A stretch of DNA of 13,046 nucleotides, taken from positions 1-13,046 of the forward strand of contig JBEKZQ010000152.1 in the NCBI GenBank assembly GCA_049509675.1, given 5' to 3'. Positions 1 to 5,595 of this stretch are shown one piece after another (within the stretch, counting starts at the first letter, position 1; each line of letters starts with the position of its first letter). A program made the position numbers and the translations under genes. This DNA comes from JBEKZQ01 sp049509675 (GTDB lineage Bacteria > Planctomycetota > Planctomycetia > Pirellulales > Thermoguttaceae). The notes beneath the pieces were generated by a model. That model searched no databases. It was given only the letters and a program-made list of their open reading frames with translations, and was not told the DNA's origin.

Positions 1-885
1 GCGGGCGCCGGGCAAGCGGTCGGAACCGACGATGTTCTCGATGATCGGCATCATGAAGTCGCTGCAGGCCTCGATCACGCCGCCGCCCAAGACGATCACG
101 CCTGGGTCCAGCAGGTGCCGAACCGTCAAACAGGCGTAACCCAGCACTTCCGACGCATGGCGAACGACTTCCGTGACCAGCGGGTCTTGTGCTTCCAGGG
201 CCCGGCGGATGGCGCCGCTGCGGATGACGCTTAAGTCACCGTGGTTCAGTTCGCTGAGGATGCTGGTTCGGCCGGCATCCAGGGCCTGGCGGATGTCGCG
301 CTCGATGGCGGTACGGCTGGCCAGGGCCTCCAGGCAGCCGTGGTTTCCGCAACCGCACAAGGGGCCGCCAATCTGCATGACGATGTGCCCGATCTCGCCG
401 GCCGACTCCCGTGCCCCGCGCCAAAGCTTGCCTTTCTGCACGAATCCGGCCCCGATGCCGGTGCCCACCCAGATGCCCAGGGCACTGCGCGCCCCCCGGG
501 CCGACCCCAGCCATTTCTCGCCCAAGGTACCAAGGTTGCCGTCGTTTCCCACCGCCACCGGCGCGTGGAAGCGGGCTTCCAGATGGGCCCCGATCGCCAC
601 TCCCGTCAGACTCATGTTGGGCGTAACCACGATCCGAGCCGCATCCGGATCGACGACGCCCGGCACGGCCACGCCCACGGCCGTCAGATCGCCGGCCCTG
701 ATATCGGCCTGCCTCAGGACGTTTTCCATCACCTCCTCGATGACGGCCAAGACGCGCTCCGGTCCGCCGCTGCGGGGAGTGGGTTGCCGATCGCGCTCAA
801 AAATCCCACCCGATTCGTGGACCAGTGTGGCCTGGACCTTCGTGCCGCCGATGTCCACGCCCAGGTAAAGTCGCTCGTTTTCCAC
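1..885 (-). CDS. ROK-family sugar kinase (glucokinase-like), 3' end missing
   Basis: Likely an ATP-dependent cytoplasmic hexose kinase that phosphorylates glucose or a related sugar. I read it by translating the complement from a GTG at 885 to the left edge: 295 codons with no stop. Residues 11-16 are DIGGTK, the ROK phosphate-binding motif. N114-D115 in the VGNDGN segment fit the catalytic Asp region. GEIGH at 163-167 followed by CGCGNHGCLEA at 177-187 gives the usual ROK zinc site (H167, C177, C179, C184). No N-terminal helix-turn-helix is present, which favours a kinase over a NagC/XylR-type repressor. The GTG is preceded by GGAGGA with a 9-base gap, a strong ribosome binding site. ROK kinases are usually about 300-330 residues, so only a short C-terminal piece is missing. 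Sugar specificity cannot be read from the sequence; glucokinase is the default guess. Confidence 0.93.
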   Translation of the reverse strand, partial: MENERLYLGVDIGGTKVQATLVHESGGIFERDRQPTPRSGGPERVLAVIEEVMENVLRQADIRAGDLTAVGVAVPGVVDPDAARIVVTPNMSLTGVAIGAHLEARFHAPVAVGNDGNLGTLGEKWLGSARGARSALGIWVGTGIGAGFVQKGKLWRGARESAGEIGHIVMQIGGPLCGCGNHGCLEALASRTAIERDIRQALDAGRTSILSELNHGDLSVIRSGAIRRALEAQDPLVTEVVRHASEVLGYACLTVRHLLDPGVIVLGGGVIEACSDFMMPIIENIVGSDRLPGAR

Positions 886-910
886 TTTTGTGAGTCCTCC
901 CAAGCACAAT

Positions 911-973
911 CCTCGCTTGCGCGTCGGGCTTCCCTGCGGGAACGCCCAACAGAAGTCTGAATCGCAAGCGAGG
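911..973. repeat. Inverted repeat with nested hairpin (interspersed-repeat type)
   Basis: The outer arms are perfect 11-mers: CCTCGCTTGCG at 911-921 and CGCAAGCGAGG at 963-973. Inside is a second stem, GGGCTTCCC at 926-934 against 938-947 with one bulged C at 943. The element ends 26 bases upstream of the kinase GTG on the minus strand, so it lies in its leader or promoter. From memory, planctomycete genomes carry many intergenic copies of sequences containing GCAAGCGAGGG next to an inverted GGGCTT block. I infer that this is one such copy. There is no U-tract, so it is not a typical intrinsic terminator. Confidence 0.6.
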
Positions 974-1039
974 GTACAGTCGCCCGTACACGGCTACCCA
1001 TTGGCAGTATAGATCGCAGGCGGGAGAATCTCCAGCCCC

Positions 1040-1159
1040 TCAACGCTTGGAATCGCGCGAAGGCTGATCTTTCCGCTCGCGAACGAGGATTTCCCCCACC
1101 AAGCCGCACACGGCGAAAAACGACAGCGTGAGGACGATTTGCGTCAGTTCCAGAGGCAT
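1040..1159 (-). CDS. Possible small single-pass membrane peptide, 39 aa
   Basis: A short minus-strand frame runs from ATG at 1159 to TGA at 1042-1040. Residues about 5-25 are strongly hydrophobic (LTQIVLTLSFFAVCGLVGEI) and are followed by a basic, polar tail rich in Arg, Lys, Asp and Ser. This looks like a single transmembrane helix with a positively charged cytoplasmic tail. No clear Shine-Dalgarno sequence precedes the ATG, and the frame stays open for some distance upstream, so the start is uncertain. It lies between divergent genes, in the same orientation as the kinase and about 155 bases upstream of it. I recognise no family. The membrane-like composition is the main reason to list it. 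Confidence 0.35.
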   Translation of the reverse strand: MPLELTQIVLTLSFFAVCGLVGEILVRERKDQPSRDSKR

Positions 1160-1205
1160 GTGAAGGGGGCCGCGGCGTGAAAGTGGTTGCGTCTACACCT
1201 GTCAT

Positions 1206-1219
1206 CGGCCGCGCGGCCG
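1206..1219. repeat. 14-bp perfect GC palindrome
   Basis: CGGCCGCGCGGCCG reads the same on both strands. In DNA this GC-rich a palindrome of this size can arise by chance. It might form a short cruciform or a binding site, but there is no supporting context. Confidence 0.2.
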
Positions 1220-1390
1220 CCGCAATTTCACTGCCGGTTCCCGGTGCCGCCCAGGCCGGAGAATCCGAGGGCCTTACCCAGCCGGAAGGCTCTTCCACAA
1301 TGAGGCGTTGCAATTTTGAGATTTGCTATCTGTGATTTCCTCTGGCGCCTCATGGAGCACCAATCGGGCACAATCCGTCCAAATTCATAT

Positions 1391-1431
1391 TGCACAAATG
1401 CACTTTTTATGATAGTGTACGCATGTGCATT
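1391..1431. promoter_or_regulatory. Operator-like array of TGYAC half-sites upstream of the HTH gene
   Basis: Four related pentamers lie in 41 bases: TGCAC at 1391-1395, TGCAC at 1399-1403, TGTAC at 1416-1420, and the reverse form GTGCA at 1425-1429. The outer segment gives a perfect inverted repeat, AATGCAC at 1397-1403 with GTGCATT at 1425-1431. The right pair forms a dyad TGTAC-N4-GTGCA. The array brackets an AT-rich stretch with a TATGAT box and lies 46 bases before the HTH start codon. A natural inference is that the HTH protein, or another repressor, binds here and controls the downstream genes. Confidence 0.45.
1408..1413 (+). promoter_or_regulatory. Candidate -10 box for the HTH-TPR-cimA-valS unit
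   Basis: TATGAT differs from the sigma-70 consensus TATAAT at one base and lies in an AT-rich island within otherwise GC-rich DNA. It sits between the TGYAC half-sites. The TTGCAC at 1390-1395 resembles a -35 box but is only 12 bases upstream, too close for a standard promoter, and the hexamer at the correct spacing is poor. Activity is therefore uncertain. A start near 1420 would give a leader of about 57 bases. Confidence 0.3.
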
Positions 1432-1476
1432 AACGATGCGTTCGATTCATGCTCTTGTCGCGGGAGGGAGAGAACC

Positions 1477-1749
1477 ATGATTGCGACACCGATCGTCGAA
1501 GAAATCCGCGGATTGCTGGCCGAGGGCCGACTTTCGCAACGCAAGATTGCCCAGCGGTTGGGGATCAGTCGCGGGACGGTCAATGCGATCGCGCAAGGGA
1601 AGCGTGCGGACCGTCCATCCGATCAAGATTGGCACGGCGGCTTCCCCTACCCAGCGGGGGTGCCGCAACGTTGTCCGGGCTGCGGCGGGCTGGTGCAGAT
1701 GCCCTGTCTGCTTTGCCACATACGCGCGCTGAAGGGAAAGCGACGCTGA
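1477..1749 (+). CDS. Small helix-turn-helix protein with C-terminal zinc ribbon, 90 aa
   Basis: Probably a DNA-binding regulator. Residues about 18-43 form a classic helix-turn-helix of the resolvase or Cro type (SQRKIAQRLGISRGTVNAIA at 20-39). The C-terminal half contains four cysteines, C66, C69, C77 and C80 (CPGC-x7-CLLC), arranged as a small zinc ribbon, followed by a basic tail ending KGKRR. I chose the ATG at 1477 because GGGAGGGAG lies just before it. Earlier in-frame starts at 1390 (TTG) and 1423 (ATG) would place coding sequence over the operator-like half-sites and lack such a signal. The gene is first in a same-strand run and 111 bases before the TPR gene, so autoregulation through the upstream array is plausible. 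I cannot name its target. An alternative role is a non-regulatory DNA- or RNA-binding adaptor. Confidence 0.75.
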   Translation: MIATPIVEEIRGLLAEGRLSQRKIAQRLGISRGTVNAIAQGKRADRPSDQDWHGGFPYPAGVPQRCPGCGGLVQMPCLLCHIRALKGKRR

Positions 1750-1804
1750 AGCGTCCCTGCCGCCCCCTGCCCCTGGCCGTCGACCGGTGTTAAGATTAAA
1801 GGTT

Positions 1805-1827
1805 CCCCGGTCGCAGCTTTGCCGGGG
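1805..1827 (+). other. Stem-loop in the gap before the TPR gene
   Basis: CCCCGG at 1805-1810 pairs perfectly with CCGGGG at 1822-1827 across an 11-base loop. No T-run follows; the next bases are C-rich. It is a weak candidate for an attenuator or leader hairpin 33 bases before the ATG at 1861, not a standard terminator. Confidence 0.2.
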
Positions 1828-1860
1828 CGCACCCCCCCTTCGCTACCGGAACCGCCAAGA

Positions 1861-3984
1861 ATGCCCATCGACGCCTATTCCCTTTGTCCGGGTGGCACCG
1901 GCAAAAAAATCAAGTTCTGTTGTGCCGATTTTGTCCCGGAACTGGAAAAAATCTTCCGCATGCTGGAGGGCGAACAGCATCTGGCGTGCCTGCGGCACAT
2001 CGAGCACCTTCAAGAGCGTGGGGAGCAGCGGGCCTGTCTGCTGGCGATCAAGGGCGAGCTGTTGCGGCTGACCGACCAGTTCGAAGCGGCCGAGGCGAAC
2101 GCCGCGGCCTTCCTCGAACGTTTTCCCGACAACTCGCTGGCCTGGGCCGAGGCAGCCATCCTCACCGCGGTGAGCCAGGGCGGCCGGCCGGCACTGGACA
2201 AACTGCAACGTGCCGTCGCACTGGCCGACGGGCAGATGCAACCGCGCTTGTACGAGGCGCTGGGCATCGTGGCCGAGATCCTCATCCACGAGGAGGATTG
2301 GCTCGCCGGCCGCGCCCTGTTGCACTTGCAGTTGGCGCTGACGCAGGACGATCAGCGGCCCATGACGCTTCTGATGCGGCTGAACCGTTCGGAGAGCATT
2401 CCCCTCTTGATGAAGAGCGAGCGGCCGCTGGGAACCGCGGCGGAAGTGGCGGGCAACGACCGGCTTCAGGCCGCCTTGGCGCCGTTGGCGCAGGCCCGCT
2501 GGCAGGAAGCGGAGGAGAAGCTGGCGACCCTGGCGCAAGAAAGTCCCGAGGCGGCGGCCGTTTGGCGGAGCCTGGCGATGGTCCGCACCTGGCTGGCCGA
2601 CGATGAAGGGGCGATCCTCGCCCTGCGGAAATTCGCGGTCCTGGCGGCCCCCTCGGAAGACGCCGTCGAAGCGGAAGCCTTGGCCATGATGCTGGACGAC
2701 AACCCGTTGGGCGACAGCCTCGACCTGCTGCGCCTGACGTGGACCGTCCGCGACGCCGAACGGTTGCAAGAGGCCTTGCTCTCTGACCGCCGCGTGATGC
2801 AGGTGCCGTTCAACCCGGCCGACTTGGCCGGGGAAGACGCGCCGCCGCCGCGTGCCATCTTTTCACTGCTGGACCGTCCGCTGGCGGAAAACGGCGCGGG
2901 GCTCTCGCTGCACACCGTGCCGCGGCTGATCTGCCAAGCCCTCCTGTTCGGCAAGCAGACCGACCGCGAGGCGCGGTTCGAGGCGATCGGGCTCTCCGCC
3001 GCAGACCGGGAGCTGGCCACCAGGCTGCTGGGTGAAATCGGCGGCGAAGCGATCGCCGCCGATCCGGCGGCAGAGGTCATCGGCAAGACTTCCGCCAGCC
3101 ACCATTTGCTCCTGCGCCAATGGCAGATGCCGCGCGACGTTTCGCGCGAGCAGTTCGATGCCCTGGTGCGCGAGCACCGGCAGGAAGCTTTGCTGGAGAA
3201 GTGGCCCAGTCTGCCGTTGGGGATCCTGGACGGCAAGTCGCCCAGCGAGGCAGCGGCCGATCCGGCACTGCACGTCCGACTCCTGGCGGCAATCTTGTTG
3301 CTGGAGCACTGGCAGGAGCACGGCGCTGCGGCCTACGACTTCAACCAGTTGCGAAGCCGGCTCGGGTTGCCGCTGCTGGAGCCGATCGATGCGGTGGACG
3401 CCGCAGGCGTAGAGCAGTTGCCGCTGGTTCGGCTGTCGCGCGTGTCGCTGGAGAACCTTTCGGACGAGGCCCTGGGCGCGGCACTGCGACGTGCCTTGAT
3501 GTTCGCCGCCCGGGAAGCCATGCGGAAATTCGCCCAGGCCATCGTGGACCGGCCCAGTTTTGCCGACCGGCCGGAACAGACCCGGGCCTACAGCGTCTTG
3601 GCGCAAACGGCCGAGAACTTCGAGCAGGCGCTGGCGCACTTGGAGCAGGGTCGCAAGGCGGCGGAAGTGGCGGGTCGCTCCTGCGCCGCGTGGGACCTGA
3701 TGGAGTTGCCCTTGCGTTTCGGCCGCGGCGAAGTGCGCGAGGCGCAGCGCTTGATACAACACCTGCAACAGCGGCACCTCCGCGAGCCCGGGGTGGCCGA
3801 GGCCGTGACCCAAATCCTGGTCGAGGTGGGCGTTCTCCGGCCCGACGGCACTCCCGCTCACCCCATGGGAGGCCGCGAACCGCCGCCCGGCGCCGTGCCG
3901 CAGGAGCCGGCCGCGGCCCCCGGCAAGATCTGGACCCCCGGCAGTGAAGAGTCCGGCGGCGGAAAATTGTGGACTCCCGAGTGA
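1861..3984 (+). CDS. SEC-C-like motif / TPR-repeat protein, 707 aa, function unknown
   Basis: A large soluble protein with no signal peptide or membrane segment. Residues 9-21 read CPGGTGKKIKFCC, close to the SEC-C zinc motif (usual form CPCGSGKKYKxCC), but the second Cys is Gly11, leaving C9, C20 and C21. Helical, Ala/Leu-rich TPR-like units follow, for example around residues 72-103 and 205-262. The last 20 residues contain a short repeat, KIWTP at 689-693 and KLWTP at 702-706, separated by a Gly/Ser/Glu linker. I chose the ATG at 1861 because the SEC-C-like motif is normally N-terminal and the longer TTG start at 1819 adds only a Pro-rich leader; no strong ribosome site is visible for either. 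It lies 27 bases before cimA, so probably co-transcribed. Probably a protein-interaction scaffold; SEC-C motifs in SecA bind zinc and SecB or ribosomes. Confidence 0.8.
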   Translation: MPIDAYSLCPGGTGKKIKFCCADFVPELEKIFRMLEGEQHLACLRHIEHLQERGEQRACLLAIKGELLRLTDQFEAAEANAAAFLERFPDNSLAWAEAAILTAVSQGGRPALDKLQRAVALADGQMQPRLYEALGIVAEILIHEEDWLAGRALLHLQLALTQDDQRPMTLLMRLNRSESIPLLMKSERPLGTAAEVAGNDRLQAALAPLAQARWQEAEEKLATLAQESPEAAAVWRSLAMVRTWLADDEGAILALRKFAVLAAPSEDAVEAEALAMMLDDNPLGDSLDLLRLTWTVRDAERLQEALLSDRRVMQVPFNPADLAGEDAPPPRAIFSLLDRPLAENGAGLSLHTVPRLICQALLFGKQTDREARFEAIGLSAADRELATRLLGEIGGEAIAADPAAEVIGKTSASHHLLLRQWQMPRDVSREQFDALVREHRQEALLEKWPSLPLGILDGKSPSEAAADPALHVRLLAAILLLEHWQEHGAAAYDFNQLRSRLGLPLLEPIDAVDAAGVEQLPLVRLSRVSLENLSDEALGAALRRALMFAAREAMRKFAQAIVDRPSFADRPEQTRAYSVLAQTAENFEQALAHLEQGRKAAEVAGRSCAAWDLMELPLRFGRGEVREAQRLIQHLQQRHLREPGVAEAVTQILVEVGVLRPDGTPAHPMGGREPPPGAVPQEPAAAPGKIWTPGSEESGGGKLWTPE

Positions 3985-4011
3985 GAAGCCCATCTTGGAG
4001 ATCTGCTGCCC

Positions 4012-5595
4012 ATGACGCGCCGCATCGAAATCTACGACACCACGCTCCGCGACGGCTCGCAAGGCGAAGGCATCAGCTTTTCGCTGCAAGACAAGCTCGC
4101 CTTGAGCCAGCGGCTGGACGGCCTGGGCTTCGATTATCTCGAAGGCGGCTATCCCGCCTCCAACGAAAAGGACTTCCAGTATTTCCAGCAAGTCAGCGCC
4201 TTGGGGCTGAAGCACGCCAAGGTCTGTGCCTTCGGCATGACGCGCCGCAAGGGATGTCCGGTCCAGCAGGATCAAGGCCTCAAGGCCCTGCTGGAGTCCG
4301 GCGCGGCGGCAATTACGCTGGTCGGCAAGGCATCGGTTTTTCAGGCCCGCGAAGTCTTGCGGACCACGCCGGACGAGAACCTGGCCATGATCGCCGAGAG
4401 CGTCGGCTACCTCGTGACCGCGGGCCGGGAAGTGATCTTCGACGCCGAGCACTTCTTCGACGGCTGGAAGGGCGATGCGGATTACGCCCGCCGAACCCTC
4501 CTCGCCGCGGCGGAGGCCGGGGCACGCCTGTTGGTCCTGTGCGACACCAACGGCGGCAGCATGCCGGAGGAGATCGCCGCGATGACGCGGGCCGTGGTGG
4601 CCGCCACCCCGGTACGCGTGGGAATTCACTGCCACAACGATTGCGACCTGGCGGTGGCCAACAGCTTGGCCGCCGTCGACGCCGGCGCCGTCCACGTGCA
4701 GGGCACGATCAACGGATTCGGCGAACGCTGCGGCAATGCCGACCTGATCGCCGTGGTCGCCAACCTGGCACTGAAGAAGCAGGGTTACCAGGTGCTGGCC
4801 CCCGACGCCTTGCCGCATCTCACCGAGTTGTCGCGCTTCGTCTACGAGACAGTGAACATGAACTTTCGCCCGCAGCAGCCGTTCGTGGGCAAGAGCGCCT
4901 TCGCCCACAAGGGCGGCATGCACGTCAGCGGCGTGAGCCGCGTAGCGGCCAGCTACGAGCACATCGATCCCCAGCAGGTCGGCAACGAGCGGCGGGTGTT
5001 GGTGAGCGAACTATCGGGCCGTTCCAACCTCATGGCCCTGTGCGGGCGGCACAACATCCCGCACGATCCGAAACTCATGGACAAGATCCTGGCCCGCGTC
5101 GTCTCCATGGAGAACGCCGGCTACCAGTTCGAGGCGGCGGACGGCTCCTTCGGGCTGCTGGTGCGGCGCTGCATGGGCACGTTCCGGCCGCATTTCGAGC
5201 GCCTGCACTACCACGTGAACGTGGAGACGGCCGCCGACGGCAAGATCCGCACCGAGGCCACGGTCAAGATCCGCATCGGCAGCGAGATCCGCCATGAGGT
5301 GGCCGAGGGCGACGGTCCGATCAACGCCCTGGACGCCGCCATGCGGAAGGCCCTGAACGGCAGCTTTCCCCGTTTGCGGAAACTGCACCTGGTCGATTAC
5401 AAAGTGCGCGTGATCAACTCCGAGGCGGCCACGGCCGCCGGCGTGCGCGTGGTGGTCGAGAGTCAGGACGAAGACGCGGTGTGGGGCACCGTGGGCGTCA
5501 GCGAAAACGTCATCGAGGCCAGTTGGATCGCCCTGGTGGACAGTTTTGAGTACAAGCTGTATAAGGATGAGGATGGACCTACCCAAGCAATATGA
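4012..5595 (+). CDS. cimA: (R)-citramalate synthase
   Basis: Condenses acetyl-CoA with pyruvate to citramalate, the first step of the threonine-independent route to 2-oxobutyrate and isoleucine, in the cytoplasm. The protein is 527 aa, the usual size for this family. The N-terminal TIM barrel begins YDTTLRDGSQGEG (R13, D14 being catalytic and metal-binding positions in the DRE-TIM family), followed by LEGGYPASNEKD, which I associate with citramalate rather than isopropylmalate synthase. HCHND at 206-210 supplies the metal-binding histidines, and NGFGERCGNADL near 232-243 is another family signature. Residues about 400-520 form a LeuA-type regulatory domain, so feedback inhibition (probably by isoleucine) is expected. 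GGAG at 3997-4000 precedes the ATG by 11 bases. Its last 23 bases overlap valS. The main alternative, 2-isopropylmalate synthase (leuA), fits the N-terminal motifs less well. Confidence 0.9.
   Translation: MTRRIEIYDTTLRDGSQGEGISFSLQDKLALSQRLDGLGFDYLEGGYPASNEKDFQYFQQVSALGLKHAKVCAFGMTRRKGCPVQQDQGLKALLESGAAAITLVGKASVFQAREVLRTTPDENLAMIAESVGYLVTAGREVIFDAEHFFDGWKGDADYARRTLLAAAEAGARLLVLCDTNGGSMPEEIAAMTRAVVAATPVRVGIHCHNDCDLAVANSLAAVDAGAVHVQGTINGFGERCGNADLIAVVANLALKKQGYQVLAPDALPHLTELSRFVYETVNMNFRPQQPFVGKSAFAHKGGMHVSGVSRVAASYEHIDPQQVGNERRVLVSELSGRSNLMALCGRHNIPHDPKLMDKILARVVSMENAGYQFEAADGSFGLLVRRCMGTFRPHFERLHYHVNVETAADGKIRTEATVKIRIGSEIRHEVAEGDGPINALDAAMRKALNGSFPRLRKLHLVDYKVRVINSEAATAAGVRVVVESQDEDAVWGTVGVSENVIEASWIALVDSFEYKLYKDEDGPTQAI

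Larger units (their letters stand above)
886..1476. other. Divergent intergenic region between the ROK kinase and HTH genes
   Basis: About 590 bases without a large gene. It holds the leader of the minus-strand kinase, an inverted repeat at 911-973, a possible 39-codon minus-strand reading frame at 1040-1159, a GC palindrome at 1206-1219 and the TGYAC half-site cluster at 1391-1431. The stretch 1220-1380 shows nothing I can assign. Open frames crossing the region on both strands have compositions typical of chance GC-rich frames. Confidence 0.7.

Noticed and set aside
241..960. 239-codon plus-strand frame opposite the kinase
   Set aside because: Antisense shadow of the ROK kinase, which has clear ATP- and zinc-binding motifs on the other strand.
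729..1313. 194-codon minus-strand frame across the kinase start and intergenic region
   Set aside because: It overlaps the kinase N-terminus in another frame, is rich in Arg, Ser and Pro, and has no motif.
1390..1476. Longer N-terminus for the HTH protein from TTG 1390 or ATG 1423
   Set aside because: It would encode a Cys-rich leader across the operator-like sites, whereas ATG 1477 has a strong ribosome binding site and fits the HTH domain boundary.
1819..1860. TTG start for the TPR protein 14 codons upstream
   Set aside because: The added Pro-rich residues overlap the leader hairpin, and the SEC-C-like motif is expected close to the N-terminus.
2863..4962. 699-codon open frame on the minus strand
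   Set aside because: It crosses the boundary of two well-supported plus-strand genes, and its His/Gly/Ala/Gln-rich translation is typical of the antisense of GC-rich coding DNA.
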